64,000 bases of DNA from positions 1,116,001-1,180,000 of the forward strand of contig NZ_JACHNF010000001.1 of NCBI RefSeq assembly GCF_014205295.1. Direction: 5' to 3'. The translations under genes and the position numbers were made by a program. The first letter of the stretch is position 1; every line of letters starts with the position of its first letter. Shown piece by piece: positions 18,442-28,349 of this stretch. The notes below the pieces were generated by a model, which worked only from the letters and a program-made list of their open reading frames with translations, had not been told where the DNA came from and did not search any database. This stretch comes from Kribbella solani. Its GTDB lineage: Bacteria; Actinomycetota; Actinomycetes; Propionibacteriales; Kribbellaceae.

Positions 18442-18606
18442 AGAGGGCATCTGAGGACCCTGCACCTACTGCGCGGTACTCGGCACGGCACCTCGCCGCA
18501 CGTGAGCGAAGGGCACGATGCTCCGCATCGAACCCTTCGCCCCCGCGCGCCGAGCTACCGCACCGAGCACCTGCTCGCTACGGCGCAGAGTCCTCAGACG
18601 CCCTCT
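18442..18606 (-). ncRNA. 165-nt long hairpin; candidate structured RNA, minus strand favoured
   Basis: Bases 18442-18466 pair with 18582-18606, and 18475-18521 pair with 18525-18571. A small asymmetric internal loop lies between them and TCC forms the terminal loop. I count 58 Watson-Crick pairs, 10 A-C oppositions and 4 other mismatches in the paired regions. Read as minus-strand RNA, all ten A-C oppositions become G-U wobbles, giving about 68 of 72 pairs; on the plus strand no G-U pair occurs. This bias suggests that the fold is maintained as RNA from the minus strand. No named family is recognised, and no minus-strand promoter is certain. The plus-strand reading makes it the efp leader. 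Confidence 0.55.
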
Positions 18607-18638
18607 GACCGCTGATCGATTTCGAAGGGCTTACCCGC

Positions 18639-19202
18639 GTGGCAACGACGAACGACCTCAAGAACGGCATGGTGCTCGACCTGGACGGGCAGCTGTGGTC
18701 CGTCGTCTGGTTCCAGCATCACAAGCCGGGCAAGGGCGGCGCCGTCGTCCGCACCAAGCTGAAGAACGTGCTGTCCGGCAAGGTGGTGGACAAGACCTTC
18801 AACGCCGACGTGAAGGTGGACATCGCCACCGTCGACAAGCGCGACATGACGTACCTGTACAACGACGGCGTCGCGTACGTGTTCATGGACAAGTCGACGT
18901 ACGAGCAGCTCCAGATCCAGCCCGACGTGGTCGGTGAGGCCTCGCACTTCCTGCTGGAGAACCAGGACGCGATCGTCGCCGTGCACGAGGACCTCCCGCT
19001 GTACGTCGAGCTGCCGGCCTCGGTCGAGCTCCTGGTCGAGTACACCGAGCCGGGTCTGCAGGGCGACCGGTCCAGCGGCGGCACCAAGCCCGCGCGGCTG
19101 GAGACCGGGTACGACATTCAGGTCCCGCTGTTCCTGACCACCGGCGAGAAGGTCAAGGTCGACACCCGTACGGGTGACTACCTCGGTCGCGTCACCTCCT
19201 GA
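18639..19202 (+). CDS. efp: Translation elongation factor P
   Basis: 187 aa, normal length. EF-P binds the ribosome between the P and E sites and relieves stalling at polyproline. Domain I carries the tip loop [19 protein letters not shown] with the Lys that is modified in other bacteria. The C-terminal OB domain has [19 protein letters not shown] and [15 protein letters not shown]. The GTG start is preceded by GAAGGGC. It is followed 24 nt later by nusB, the usual actinobacterial order. The long hairpin upstream could influence its expression. Confidence 0.97.
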   Translation: MATTNDLKNGMVLDLDGQLWSVVWFQHHKPGKGGAVVRTKLKNVLSGKVVDKTFNADVKVDIATVDKRDMTYLYNDGVAYVFMDKSTYEQLQIQPDVVGEASHFLLENQDAIVAVHEDLPLYVELPASVELLVEYTEPGLQGDRSSGGTKPARLETGYDIQVPLFLTTGEKVKVDTRTGDYLGRVTS

Positions 19203-19226
19203 GCACCGGAAAGCTGACAACCGAAC

Positions 19227-19637
19227 ATGTCTGCCCGTAGCAAGGCCCGCAAGCGCGCACTGGACGTGCTGTTCGAGTCAGAGGTCAGGGGGCTGCCGGT
19301 CGGCGGCACCCTGGCCGACCGGGTGGCCGACAACGACCCGCCGGTGAACGAGTTCACGGTGGCGCTGGTCGAGGGAGTCGCGAAGCACAGCGCGCAGATC
19401 GACGAGCTGCTCGAGACGCATTCGGTCGGCTGGAGCCTGGACCGGATGCCCGCGGTGGACCGGAACATTCTCCGGATCGGCACCTACGAGCTGCTGTTCG
19501 ACGACCAGGTGCCGGACGTGGTGGCGGTGAGCGAAGCCGTGGCGCTGGCGCGGGACCTGTCGACCGACGAGTCCCCGACGTTCGTGAACGGCCTGCTGGC
19601 CCGGCTGCTGCAGTTGAAGCCCACCCTCGGCGGCTGA
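19227..19637 (+). CDS. nusB: Transcription antitermination factor NusB
   Basis: 136 aa, all helical. With NusE (S10), NusB binds boxA RNA in rRNA leaders and supports processive antitermination. Typical segments: SARSKARKRALDVLFESEV at the N-terminus (Arg-rich RNA-binding helix), WSLDRMPAVDRNILRIGTYEL in the middle, and AVSEAVALARDLSTDESPTFVNGLL near the end. It is part of an efp-nusB unit. A strong hairpin lies about 95 nt downstream, in the gap before bldD. Confidence 0.96.
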   Translation: MSARSKARKRALDVLFESEVRGLPVGGTLADRVADNDPPVNEFTVALVEGVAKHSAQIDELLETHSVGWSLDRMPAVDRNILRIGTYELLFDDQVPDVVAVSEAVALARDLSTDESPTFVNGLLARLLQLKPTLGG

Positions 19638-19731
19638 AAGAGCGCCGCGCGGCTGAGGAGCACTGCGCCGAGGAACGAGGGGGGCGAGCCCTCTCCTGAA
19701 CCTCAGGTTGTTTGAATCTCAGTGGATCTCA

Positions 19732-19764
19732 GGCCCGGTGACCGTCTCGATACGGTCCCGGGCC
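19732..19764. terminator. Bidirectional hairpin terminator between nusB and bldD
   Basis: GGCCCGG (19732-19738) pairs with CCGGGCC (19758-19764), and GACCGT with ACGGTC, with one bulged T and the loop CTCGAT. This is a 13-bp GC-rich stem. It lies midway between convergent nusB and bldD and would serve both, though without a long U-tract. Confidence 0.65.
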
Positions 19765-19851
19765 GGCATTTCGTCCCCGTGTAACTGATGTCCGACGAAG
19801 GCGGGCGGCCGCGGGCCAGCTGCTACAAGCCCCGACCGTCTAGTACCTCCG

Positions 19852-20367
19852 TCAGGCGCCGGCGGCCTCGGACGACTCCTCGACGTCACCCTTCGCCTCT
19901 GGGTTCAGGACACCCCAGGAGATGAAGCGTTCGGTCAGCGTCGTCGGCGACTCGTCGTAGATCACCGCGAGGGTCCGCATGTCGTCCTGACGGATCGACA
20001 GCACCTTTCCGTTGTAGTCCCCGCGCTGAGCCTGGATCGTGGCGGCGTACCGCGTCAGCGGACCCGCCTCGCTCGCGTCGAGGTGTTGCAGGGCCTCCAG
20101 GTCGAGGATCAACCGGGGCGGAGCGGCAGCCGCGGCGGCCGCGCTGGCGGAGCCTGGCAGCAGCTCCCGGATCGGCACGCCGTAGAAATCGGCGAGCTCG
20201 GCGAGCTTCTGGACAGTGACGGCTCGATCGCCACGCTCGTACGAGCCGACGACGACCGCCTTCCAGCGACCCTTGGACTTCTCTTCTACGCCATGCAGCG
20301 ACAACCCTTGCTGCTGGCGGATGGCGCGCAACTTGCCACCCAGTGTCTTCGCGTATTCGCTAGGCAC
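19852..20367 (-). CDS. bldD: BldD developmental regulator, c-di-GMP responsive
   Basis: 171 aa. Residues about 5-70 form a Xre-type HTH (LRAIRQQQGLSLHGVEEKS, VVGSYERGDRAVTVQKLAELADFYG). After an Ala-rich linker, the C-terminal domain carries the cyclic-di-GMP signature exactly: RGD, eight residues, RQDD (RGDYNGKVLSIRQDD). In streptomycetes, BldD bound to a c-di-GMP tetramer represses sporulation genes and its own gene. The GTG start has a GGAGGGAAG site. A perfect BldD box lies about 95 nt upstream, predicting autoregulation. Confidence 0.95.
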   Translation of the reverse strand: MPSEYAKTLGGKLRAIRQQQGLSLHGVEEKSKGRWKAVVVGSYERGDRAVTVQKLAELADFYGVPIRELLPGSASAAAAAAAPPRLILDLEALQHLDASEAGPLTRYAATIQAQRGDYNGKVLSIRQDDMRTLAVIYDESPTTLTERFISWGVLNPEAKGDVEESSEAAGA

Positions 20368-20461
20368 GCTGGTTCTTCCCTCCGACTAGTTTCCTGTCAT
20401 GTCCGGCCCTCCGGAACGGGCCGGGACGCTAAACCCCCCTCGATTACCCTTCCCTCCATCG

Positions 20462-20476
20462 ATTACACAGAGTAAC
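20462..20476. promoter_or_regulatory. BldD box upstream of bldD
   Basis: ATTACACAGAGTAAC matches the published BldD consensus nTnACnC(A/T)GnGTnAn at every fixed position. It lies in the divergent bldD-pyrR region, about 95 nt from the bldD start and 118 nt from the pyrR start, so autoregulation of bldD is likely and an effect on pyrR possible. Confidence 0.75.
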
Positions 20477-20523
20477 AATATTCCGGGCGGGAGGCCAGAG
20501 TCAAGACGGCGTGTCACATCCGC

Positions 20524-20529
20524 TACCAT
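20524..20529 (+). promoter_or_regulatory. Candidate -10 (TACCAT) of the pyr operon
   Basis: TACCAT fits TANNNT, but the -35 (TCAAGA, 17 nt upstream) is poor. The start would be near 20536, about ten bases before the PyrR hairpin, which fits a short regulated leader. Confidence 0.4.
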
Positions 20530-20546
20530 GTCAAGCGGTCCGAACG

Positions 20547-20583
20547 TCCTTTAAAGACCTGTCCAGAGAGGCAGGAAAGGAGG
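20547..20583 (+). promoter_or_regulatory. PyrR-binding RNA hairpin overlapping the pyrR ribosome site
   Basis: The stem TCCTTT (20547-20552) / AAAGGA (20576-20581) and upper stem CCTG/CAGG hold the loop TCCAGAGAGG, matching the conserved PyrR recognition loop (UCCAGAGAGG). The 3' arm is part of the Shine-Dalgarno AAAGGAGG (20576-20583), 10 nt before the pyrR ATG. PyrR plus UMP would stabilise the hairpin and block translation, as shown for mycobacterial pyrR. Confidence 0.85.
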
Positions 20584-20593
20584 AACGGTAGCG

Positions 20594-21190
20594 ATGAGCC
20601 CTGCCCAGAGCGCAGCGCAACCCGAGGTCACCCGGCCGTCCGTACGCGGCAGCCGTGAGGTCCTCGACGCTTCCGACATTTCCCGGGCACTGACCCGGAT
20701 CGCCCACGAGATCCTCGAGCGGAACCGCGGCGCCGACCCGGTCGTCCTGCTCGGCATCCCCACCCGCGGGGTCCCGCTGGCCCAGCGCGTCTCCGCCCGC
20801 ATCCAAGCGGTCGAGGGGCAGAGCGTACCCACTGGATCACTCGATGTGACCATGTACCGGGACGACATCGGCCTCAAACCGCCGCGTGGTCTTGAGCACA
20901 CCGACATCCCGGCGGACGGGATCGACGGCAAGGTCGTCGTCCTGGTCGACGACGTGCTCTTCTCCGGCCGCACCATCCGCGCCGCGCTGGACGCGCTCGG
21001 CGACCTCGGCCGGCCGCGCGCGGTCCAGCTCGCGGTCCTGGTCGACCGCGGCCACCGCGAGCTGCCGATCCGCGCCGACTACGTCGGTAAGAACCTGCCC
21101 ACCTCGCTGGTGGAGCGGGTCACCGTGCACCTGACCGAGTTCGACGGCGAGGACGCCGTCCTGATCGCCGACAAGGGGGTGCAGGGCTGA
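20594..21190 (+). CDS. pyrR: PyrR, pyrimidine operon regulator / uracil phosphoribosyltransferase
   Basis: 198 aa. A phosphoribosyltransferase fold with the PRPP-binding loop [21 protein letters not shown] and the N-terminal [14 protein letters not shown]. In response to UMP it binds the hairpin in its own leader and lowers expression of the pyr genes; many members also convert uracil and PRPP to UMP. First gene of the operon. Its TGA overlaps the pyrB ATG (TGATG). Confidence 0.96.
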   Translation: MSPAQSAAQPEVTRPSVRGSREVLDASDISRALTRIAHEILERNRGADPVVLLGIPTRGVPLAQRVSARIQAVEGQSVPTGSLDVTMYRDDIGLKPPRGLEHTDIPADGIDGKVVVLVDDVLFSGRTIRAALDALGDLGRPRAVQLAVLVDRGHRELPIRADYVGKNLPTSLVERVTVHLTEFDGEDAVLIADKGVQG

Positions 21191-22125
21191 TGAAGCACCT
21201 GCTGAGCGCGGCCGACCTGAGCCGCGACGAGGCGCAACACATCCTCGACACCGCCGAGGAGATGCGCTCGCTGGCCGACCGCCCGATCAAGAAGCTGCCC
21301 GCGCTGCGCGGCCGGACCGTGGTGAACCTGTTCTTCGAGGACTCCACCCGGACCCGGATCTCGTTCGAGGCCGCCGCCAAGCGGCTGTCGGCGGACGTGA
21401 TCAACTTCTCCGCCAAGGGTTCGAGCGTCAGCAAGGGCGAGAGCCTCAAGGACACCGCGCTGACGTTGCAGGCGATGGGCGCCGACGGGGTGGTCTGCCG
21501 GCACGGCTCGTCCGGCGCGCCGCACCTGCTCGCCTCGTCCGGCTGGCTGACCGGCTCGGTCGTGAACGCCGGCGACGGCACCCACGAGCATCCGACCCAG
21601 GCGCTGCTGGACGCGTTCACCATGCGTCGCCACCTCGGCTCGCTGGAGGGTCGCCGGATCACGATCGTCGGCGACGTCCTGCACTCGCGGGTCGCCCGCT
21701 CGAACGTACTGCTGCTGGCCACGCTGGGCGCGGACGTCACGGTGGTCGCACCGCCGACGTTGCTGCCGGTCGACATGAGCAGCTGGCCGTGCGCCACCTC
21801 GTACGACCTGGACTCGGCGCTGCCGAAGAGCGACGCGGTGATGATGCTGCGAGTGCAGCGGGAGCGGATGAACGACGCGTTCTTCCCGAGCGCCCGCGAG
21901 TACACCCGCCGGTACGGCCTGGACAAGAACCGGATGGCGCAGCTGCCCGACGAGGCGATCGTGCTGCACCCCGGCCCGATGAACCGCGGCATGGAGATCA
22001 GCGCCGAGGTCGCGGACTCGACCCGGTCGGTGATCGTCGAACAGGTCACCAACGGCGTCGCGATCCGGATGGCCGTCCTGTACCTGCTGCTGTCCGGAAG
22101 CAACGAAGGAGAAGCAACCGCATGA
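21190..22125 (+). CDS. pyrB: Aspartate carbamoyltransferase catalytic chain
   Basis: Joins carbamoyl phosphate and L-aspartate, the first committed step of UMP synthesis. 311 aa. The carbamoyl-phosphate site [18 protein letters not shown] is intact; [17 protein letters not shown] is the interdomain loop, and [10 protein letters not shown] lies near the C-terminus. No regulatory pyrI chain follows, as in other actinobacteria. It overlaps pyrR by 1 nt and pyrC by 4 nt. Confidence 0.97.
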   Translation: MKHLLSAADLSRDEAQHILDTAEEMRSLADRPIKKLPALRGRTVVNLFFEDSTRTRISFEAAAKRLSADVINFSAKGSSVSKGESLKDTALTLQAMGADGVVCRHGSSGAPHLLASSGWLTGSVVNAGDGTHEHPTQALLDAFTMRRHLGSLEGRRITIVGDVLHSRVARSNVLLLATLGADVTVVAPPTLLPVDMSSWPCATSYDLDSALPKSDAVMMLRVQRERMNDAFFPSAREYTRRYGLDKNRMAQLPDEAIVLHPGPMNRGMEISAEVADSTRSVIVEQVTNGVAIRMAVLYLLLSGSNEGEATA

Positions 22126-23414
22126 CCGCTTACTTGATCACCGGTGCCAGGCTCGTTGGCGGTGAGGTGGCGGACCTGCTGATCGGCAACGGCGAGATCG
22201 TTGCCACCGGCACCAACCTGGACGCGCCCGCGGACGCCACCACGATCGACGCCACCGGGCTGGTCGCCCTGCCCGGGCTGGTCGACCTGCACACCCACCT
22301 GCGGGAGCCCGGCCGGGAGGACGCCGAGACGGTCTTCACCGGCACCCGCGCGGCCGCCAAGGGCGGTTTCACCGCGGTGTTCGCGATGGCCAACACCGAC
22401 CCGGTCGCGGACACCGCCGGCGTGGTCGAGCAGGTCTGGCGCCTCGGCCGCGACGCCGGGTACGCCGACGTGTACCCGATCGGCGCGGTCACCGTCGGCC
22501 GGCAGGGTACGCAGCTGGCCGAGCTCGGCGCGATGGCGGACTCGGCGGCCCGGGTCCGGGTGTTCTCCGACGACGGCGACTGTGTCTGGGACGCCGCGCT
22601 GATGCGCCGCGCCTTGGAGTACGTGAAGGCGTTCGACGGTGTGATTGCCCAGCACGCGCAGGAGCCGCGGTTGACCCAGGGCGCGCAGATGAACGAAGGC
22701 GCGCTCTCCGGCGTACTCGGACTGACCGGCTGGCCGAGTGTCGCCGAGGAAGCGATCATCGCCCGCGACATCCTGCTGAACGCGCACGTCGGGTCGAAGC
22801 TGCACGTCTGCCACCTGTCCACGAAGGGTTCGGTGGAGATCGTCCGCGCGGCCAAGCGACGCGGCCTGGAGGTGACGGCCGAGGTCACGCCGCACCACCT
22901 GCTGCTGACCGAGGACCTTGCCGCCTCGTACAACCCGGTCTACAAGGTCAACCCGCCGCTGCGTACGAAGGCCGACGTCGAGGCGGTCCGGGAAGGGCTG
23001 GCCGACGGCACGATCGACATCGTCGCCACCGACCACGCGCCGCACCCGGTCGAGGACAAGGACTGCGAGTGGAGCGCGGCCGCGTTCGGGATGACCGGCC
23101 TGGAGACCGCGCTGAGCGTCGTCCAGCACGCCATGATCGACACCAAGCTGCTCACCTGGGCCGACGTCGCGGACCGGATGAGCTACCGGCCGGCCGCGAT
23201 CGGGCAGGCCTCCGACCACGGACGGCCGCTCGAAGCGGGCGCACCGGCGAACATCGTGCTCTACGACCCCACGGTCGAGCAGACCGTCGTACCGGACGCG
23301 TCGGTGTCGCTGTCGCGGAACACGCCCTTCGAGGGGATGACGCTGCCCGGCAAGGTCGTCGCGACCTTCCTGCGTGGAGTGCCGACCGTACTGAATGGTG
23401 AGCTGGCCCAGTGA
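22122..23414 (+). CDS. pyrC: Dihydroorotase, class I
   Basis: Cyclises N-carbamoyl-aspartate to dihydroorotate. 430 aa. The metal motif [15 protein letters not shown] starts the amidohydrolase barrel; [12 protein letters not shown] and [13 protein letters not shown] carry later zinc ligands and the catalytic Asp. The ATG at 22122 forms ATGA with the pyrB stop; longer upstream frames lie inside pyrB and are not used. Confidence 0.96.
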   Translation: MTAYLITGARLVGGEVADLLIGNGEIVATGTNLDAPADATTIDATGLVALPGLVDLHTHLREPGREDAETVFTGTRAAAKGGFTAVFAMANTDPVADTAGVVEQVWRLGRDAGYADVYPIGAVTVGRQGTQLAELGAMADSAARVRVFSDDGDCVWDAALMRRALEYVKAFDGVIAQHAQEPRLTQGAQMNEGALSGVLGLTGWPSVAEEAIIARDILLNAHVGSKLHVCHLSTKGSVEIVRAAKRRGLEVTAEVTPHHLLLTEDLAASYNPVYKVNPPLRTKADVEAVREGLADGTIDIVATDHAPHPVEDKDCEWSAAAFGMTGLETALSVVQHAMIDTKLLTWADVADRMSYRPAAIGQASDHGRPLEAGAPANIVLYDPTVEQTVVPDASVSLSRNTPFEGMTLPGKVVATFLRGVPTVLNGELAQ

Positions 23415-23896
23415 AGGCCGCGCTGGGCATTCTTGGCACGCTGCTGGTACTGGCAGCTGCCTACTTCGGCATGTTCCGGGGCTGGCGCAACCGCCAGTCC
23501 CGGCAGGCCGACCTCGCGCCGCTGCCCGCGGTGCCCGAGGACACAACGCGCGGTACAGAGGGCGTGTACGTCGCGACCACCGCCGCCGGCGACTGGATGG
23601 ACCGGATCGCCGTACATGAACTTGGTGTCCGCAGCATCGCGGACCTGGCCGTCAGCGCGGACGGCCTGATCTTCCACCGGCAGGGCGCGGCGGACGTGTT
23701 CATCCCCGCGGACCACCTCACCGGGGTCCGGACCGACCGTGGCATCGCCGGCAAGGTGACCGCGGAGAAGTCCGGCCTGGTGGTGGTCACCTGGACCCAT
23801 GACGGCCACCAGCTCGACACCGGGTTCCGCCCGCGTCGCAAGGCCGACACCGCCGCCCTGACCGCATCCATCTCGACCTTGATCGGAGCACAATGA
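23411..23896 (+). CDS. Membrane-anchored PH-like domain protein of the pyr operon
   Basis: 161 aa. An N-terminal membrane helix ([19 protein letters not shown]) is followed by a basic patch ([10 protein letters not shown]) and a soluble beta-rich domain ([21 protein letters not shown]... [22 protein letters not shown]). Actinobacteria such as Mycobacterium tuberculosis (Rv1382) have a small membrane protein in the same place between pyrC and carA, and the family is described as PH-like. The role is unknown. It overlaps pyrC by 4 nt and carA by 4 nt, so it is an obligate part of the operon. Confidence 0.82.
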   Translation: MKAALGILGTLLVLAAAYFGMFRGWRNRQSRQADLAPLPAVPEDTTRGTEGVYVATTAAGDWMDRIAVHELGVRSIADLAVSADGLIFHRQGAADVFIPADHLTGVRTDRGIAGKVTAEKSGLVVVTWTHDGHQLDTGFRPRRKADTAALTASISTLIGAQ

Positions 23897-25050
23897 GCCA
23901 GCCAGCGCTGCTCGTCCTCGAGGACGGCCGGTCGTTCACCGGCACGTCGTACGGGGCGACCGGAGAAACGTTCGGCGAGGCGGTGTTCACCACCGGGATG
24001 ACCGGTTACCAGGAGACACTGACCGACCCGTCGTACCACCGGCAGATCGTCACCCAGACCGCGCCGCACATCGGGAACACCGGGATCAACGACGAGGACG
24101 ACGAGTCGCGGAAGATCTGGGTCGCCGGGTACGTCGTCCGGGATCCGGCCCGGGTGCCGTCGAACTGGCGCGCCACCCGCTCGCTCGACGACCAGCTGCA
24201 GGCGCAGGGGATCGTCGGCATCGCCGGGATCGACACCCGCGCCCTGACTCGGCACCTGCGCGAACGCGGCGCGATGCGGGCCGGGATCTCGACCGAGATC
24301 CTGGACCCGGCCGAGCTGCTGAAGAAGGTGCTCGAGCAGCCCGCGATGGCCGGCGCCGATCTCGCCGAGCAGGTCACCACCGCGGACGCGTACGTCGTAC
24401 CGGCCGAGGGCGCGAAGCGGTTCACCGTGGTCGCGCTCGACCTGGGGATCAAGTCGATGACCCCGAAGCGGATGGCCGAGCGGGGCATCGAGGTGCACGT
24501 ACTGCCGGCCACCGCTTCGCTGGAGGAGGTGCTGGCGGTGAACCCGGACGGCATCTTCATGAGCAACGGCCCGGGCGACCCGGAGACCACCGAGCACCCG
24601 ACCACGCTGCTCAAGCAGCTGCTGGAGCAGGGCAAGCCGTACTTCGGGATCTGCTTCGGCAACCAGGTGTTCGGCCGGGCGCTCGGCCTGGGCACGTTCA
24701 AGCTGAAGTACGGGCACCGCGGTATCAACCAGCCGGTGCTCGACCGCGCGACCGGCAAGGTCGAGATCACCGCGCAGAACCATGGCTTCGCGGTTGCCTG
24801 GCCAGGCCGCGAAAATCAGCGCAGCGCTGTGGACGCACCGCTGGACGGACCGGTGGAGACGCCGTACGGCACCGCTGAGGTCTCGCACGTGTCGCTGAAC
24901 GACAACGTGGTCGAGGGGCTCAAGCTCACCGGTCGCGACGGCCGCGTGCTTGCCTTCTCGGTGCAGTACCACCCCGAGGCGGCGGCCGGCCCGCACGACT
25001 CGGCGTACCTGTTCGATCGGTTTGCAGAACTCATGGAAGGACGGAACTGA
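23893..25050 (+). CDS. carA: Carbamoyl-phosphate synthase small (glutaminase) chain
   Basis: 385 aa. Releases ammonia from glutamine for CarB. The N-terminal domain begins [17 protein letters not shown], and [16 protein letters not shown] is typical. The class I amidotransferase half has the nucleophile in [16 protein letters not shown] and the His-Glu pair in [16 protein letters not shown] near the end of the loop QNHGFAV is conserved. The start lies within the previous stop, and the TGA overlaps the carB ATG (TGATG). Confidence 0.97.
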   Translation: MSQPALLVLEDGRSFTGTSYGATGETFGEAVFTTGMTGYQETLTDPSYHRQIVTQTAPHIGNTGINDEDDESRKIWVAGYVVRDPARVPSNWRATRSLDDQLQAQGIVGIAGIDTRALTRHLRERGAMRAGISTEILDPAELLKKVLEQPAMAGADLAEQVTTADAYVVPAEGAKRFTVVALDLGIKSMTPKRMAERGIEVHVLPATASLEEVLAVNPDGIFMSNGPGDPETTEHPTTLLKQLLEQGKPYFGICFGNQVFGRALGLGTFKLKYGHRGINQPVLDRATGKVEITAQNHGFAVAWPGRENQRSAVDAPLDGPVETPYGTAEVSHVSLNDNVVEGLKLTGRDGRVLAFSVQYHPEAAAGPHDSAYLFDRFAELMEGRN

Positions 25051-28000
25051 TGCCGCGGCGCACAGACATCGAGTCGGTGCTGGTGATCGGCTCCGGCCCG
25101 ATCGTGATCGGCCAGGCCTGCGAGTTCGACTACTCCGGTACGCAGGCCTGCCGGGTACTGCGGGAGGAAGGCTTCCGCGTCGTCCTGGTGAACTCCAACC
25201 CGGCCACGATCATGACCGACCCGGAGTTCGCCGACGCGACGTACGTCGAGCCGATCACGCCCGAGTACGTCGAGAAGGTGATCGAGAAGGAGCGCCCGAA
25301 CGCGCTGCTCGCCACCCTCGGCGGCCAGACCGCGCTGAACGCGGCGATCGCCCTGCACGAGAACGGCGTGCTGGAGAAGTACGGCGTGGAGCTGATCGGT
25401 GCCTCGGTCGACGCGATCCAGCGCGGCGAGAACCGGGAGTCCTTCAAGCACATCGTCGAGAAGCTCGGCGCCTCGGTCGCCCGGTCGGTGATCTGCCACA
25501 CGATCGACGACGTGATGGGTGCCGCCGGGCAGCTCGGCTACCCGCTGGTGGTGCGGCCGTCGTTCACGATGGGTGGCGTCGGCAGCGGGATGGCGTACGA
25601 CGAGGCCGACCTGCGCCGGATCGCCGGCGCCGGACTCCATGCCAGCCCGACCACCGAGGTCCTGATCGAGGAGTCGATTCTCGGCTGGAAGGAGTACGAG
25701 CTGGAGGTGATGCGCGACAAGGCCGACAACGTCGTGATCATCTGCTCGATCGAGAACGTCGACCCGATGGGCGTACACACCGGTGACTCGATCACGGTCG
25801 CGCCGGCGATGACGCTGACCGACCGTGAGTACCAGGTGATGCGGGATCTGGCCATCGGCATCATCCGCGAGGTCGGGGTGGACACCGGCGGCTGCAACAT
25901 CCAGTTCGCGGTGAACCCGGCGGACGGCCGGCTGATCGTGATCGAGATGAACCCGCGGGTGTCCCGGTCCTCGGCGCTGGCGTCGAAGGCGACCGGCTTC
26001 CCGATCGCGAAGATCGCCGCGAAGGTGGCGATCGGGTACACGCTGGACGAGATCCCGAACGACATCACCCGGCAGACGCCGGCCAGCTTCGAGCCGACGC
26101 TGGACTACGTGGTGGTGAAGGTGCCGCGGTTCGCGTTCGAGAAGTTCCCGGCCGCGGACTCGACGCTGACCACGCACATGAAGAGCGTCGGCGAGGCGAT
26201 GGCCATCGGCCGGAACTACACCGAGGCGCTGCAGAAGGCGCTCCGGTCGCTGGAGAAGCCGGAGGCGCGGTTCTCCTGGGCCGGTCCGCCGGCCGAGCTC
26301 AGCCCGTTGCTGGAGGCAATCAAGACGCCGCGGGACGGCCGGCTGCGGCTCGTCATGGACGCGATCCGGGCCGGCGCGACGCCGGAGCAGATCTTCGCCG
26401 CGACCAAGATCGACCCGTGGTTCGTGGACCAGCTGTTCCTGATCCACGAGACCGCGCTGCAGGTGGCCGCCGCGCCCCGGCTGACGCCGGACGTGATCAA
26501 GCTGGCCAAGCGGCACGGGTTCTCCGACCTGCAACTGGCCGAGATCCGCGACCTGACCGAGGACGTCGTCCGGGGCGTCCGGCAGGCGCTCGGCATCCGG
26601 CCGGTCTACAAGACGGTCGACACCTGCGCGGCCGAGTTCAAGGCGGAGACGCCGTACCACTACTCGTCCTACGACGAGGAGTCCGAGGTCGCGCCGCGCA
26701 CCGAGCCGGCCGTCCTGATCCTCGGCTCGGGACCGAACCGGATCGGGCAGGGGATCGAGTTCGACTACTCCTGCGTGCACGCGTCGATGGCGCTGCGCGA
26801 GGCCGGTTACTGCACGATCATGGTGAACTGCAACCCGGAGACGGTCTCGACCGACTACGACACCTCCGACCGGCTCTACTTCGAGCCGCTCACCTGCGAG
26901 GACGTACTCGAGATCGTGTACGCCGAGCTGCAGGCCGGCCCGGTCGCCGGAGTCATCGTCCAGCTGGGCGGTCAGACCCCGCTCGGCCTGGCGCAGCGGC
27001 TCGCCGACGCGGGCGTACCGATCGTCGGGACCTCGCCGGAGGCGATCCACCTGGCCGAGGAGCGTGGCGCGTTCGGCAAGGTGCTCGCGGACGCCGCGCT
27101 GCCGGCGCCCAAGCACGGGACGGCGCTGTCGCCCGGCGAGGCGCATCTGATCGCCGAGGAGATCGGCTTCCCGGTGCTGGTCCGGCCCTCGTACGTGCTG
27201 GGTGGCCGCGGGATGGAGATCGTGTACAGCCCGGCCGAGCTGAGCGCGGCGCTGGAACGGCTCGGCGGCGGTGAGGCGTTCGAGCACCCGGTGCTGATCG
27301 ACCGGTTCCTCGACGACGCGGTCGAGATCGACGTCGACGGTCTGTTCGACGGCAACGAGCTGTTCCTCGGTGGCGTGATGGAGCACATCGAGGAGGCCGG
27401 CGTGCACTCCGGTGACTCGTCCTGCGCGCTGCCGCCGATCACGCTCGGGAACGCGGACATCGAGAACATCCGCCGCTCCACCGAGGCGATCGCGCGCGGC
27501 GTCGGCGTACGCGGCCTGCTGAACGTGCAGTACGCGCTCGCGGGCGACGTGCTGTACGTACTGGAGGCGAACCCGCGGGCGTCCCGTACCGTCCCGTTCG
27601 TTTCGAAGGCGACCGCGACGCCGCTGGCGAAGGCCGCCGCCCGGGTGATGCTCGGCGCGACCATCGCCGAGCTGCGGACCGAAGGGATGCTGCCGGCCGC
27701 CGGCGACGGTGGCACGCTGCCGCCGACGACGCCGATCGCGGTGAAGGAAGCGGTGATGCCGTTCAACCGGTTCCGGACCATCGACGGTACGTCCGTGGAC
27801 ACCGTGCTCGGGCCGGAGATGCGCTCCACCGGCGAGGTGATGGGCATCGACGACACGTTCGGTACCGCGTTCGCGAAGTCGCAGGCCGGGGCGTCGCAGC
27901 CGCTGCCGGGCGCCGGGAAGGTGTTCGTCTCGGTCGCGAACCGGGACAAGCGGCACATGATCTTCCCGGTCAAGCGGCTCGCCGACCTCGGCTTCCAGAT

Positions 28001-28349
28001 CTACGCGACCGAAGGCACCGCGGACGTACTCCGGCGGAACGGGGTCGAGGCGGTCACGGTCCGGAAGAGCAGCCAGGGGCCTGGTCCGAACGGTGAGCCG
28101 ACGATCGTCCAGATGGTCCAGGACGGTGAGCTGAACCTGATCGTCAACACGCCGATCGGGATCACCCAGGGCGGTTCACCCCGGCTCGACGGGTACGAGA
28201 TCCGGAGTGCCGCGGTGGCGCGCAACATCCCGTGCATCACCACGGTCCAGGGCCTGGCCGCCGCGGTTCAGGGCATCGAGGCCCAGCGCTCCGGGGACAT
28301 CGGCGTCCGCTCGCTCCAGGACTGGGTGACGAGGATCAACGGTGCCTGA
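25050..28349 (+). CDS. carB: Carbamoyl-phosphate synthase large chain
   Basis: 1099 aa, full length. It makes carbamoyl phosphate from bicarbonate, ammonia and two ATP, for pyrimidines and arginine. Two homologous ATP-grasp halves are visible: the first opens [20 protein letters not shown], the second [19 protein letters not shown] near residue 560. The C-terminal MGS-like allosteric domain ([24 protein letters not shown] onward) should bind UMP. The end overlaps pyrD by 8 nt. Confidence 0.97.
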   Translation: MPRRTDIESVLVIGSGPIVIGQACEFDYSGTQACRVLREEGFRVVLVNSNPATIMTDPEFADATYVEPITPEYVEKVIEKERPNALLATLGGQTALNAAIALHENGVLEKYGVELIGASVDAIQRGENRESFKHIVEKLGASVARSVICHTIDDVMGAAGQLGYPLVVRPSFTMGGVGSGMAYDEADLRRIAGAGLHASPTTEVLIEESILGWKEYELEVMRDKADNVVIICSIENVDPMGVHTGDSITVAPAMTLTDREYQVMRDLAIGIIREVGVDTGGCNIQFAVNPADGRLIVIEMNPRVSRSSALASKATGFPIAKIAAKVAIGYTLDEIPNDITRQTPASFEPTLDYVVVKVPRFAFEKFPAADSTLTTHMKSVGEAMAIGRNYTEALQKALRSLEKPEARFSWAGPPAELSPLLEAIKTPRDGRLRLVMDAIRAGATPEQIFAATKIDPWFVDQLFLIHETALQVAAAPRLTPDVIKLAKRHGFSDLQLAEIRDLTEDVVRGVRQALGIRPVYKTVDTCAAEFKAETPYHYSSYDEESEVAPRTEPAVLILGSGPNRIGQGIEFDYSCVHASMALREAGYCTIMVNCNPETVSTDYDTSDRLYFEPLTCEDVLEIVYAELQAGPVAGVIVQLGGQTPLGLAQRLADAGVPIVGTSPEAIHLAEERGAFGKVLADAALPAPKHGTALSPGEAHLIAEEIGFPVLVRPSYVLGGRGMEIVYSPAELSAALERLGGGEAFEHPVLIDRFLDDAVEIDVDGLFDGNELFLGGVMEHIEEAGVHSGDSSCALPPITLGNADIENIRRSTEAIARGVGVRGLLNVQYALAGDVLYVLEANPRASRTVPFVSKATATPLAKAAARVMLGATIAELRTEGMLPAAGDGGTLPPTTPIAVKEAVMPFNRFRTIDGTSVDTVLGPEMRSTGEVMGIDDTFGTAFAKSQAGASQPLPGAGKVFVSVANRDKRHMIFPVKRLADLGFQIYATEGTADVLRRNGVEAVTVRKSSQGPGPNGEPTIVQMVQDGELNLIVNTPIGITQGGSPRLDGYEIRSAAVARNIPCITTVQGLAAAVQGIEAQRSGDIGVRSLQDWVTRINGA

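Larger units (their letters stand above)
18326..18638. other. Intergenic region upstream of efp
   Basis: This 313-nt gap between the divergent membrane-protein and efp genes holds a possible minus-strand promoter near 18370, a plus-strand -10 TACAAT (18428-18433) and a long hairpin at 18442-18606. The last 32 nt contain the GAAGGGC ribosome site of efp. I see no open reading frame of its own. Confidence 0.8.

Noticed and set aside
18442-18606. Retron msr/msd for the long hairpin
   Set aside because: No reverse transcriptase gene lies in the window and the characteristic branching-G context was not identified.
24816-27956. 1046-aa open frame on the minus strand across carA-carB
   Set aside because: It is the antisense shadow of carB in GC-rich DNA, with low-complexity Arg/Asp-rich translation and no family features.
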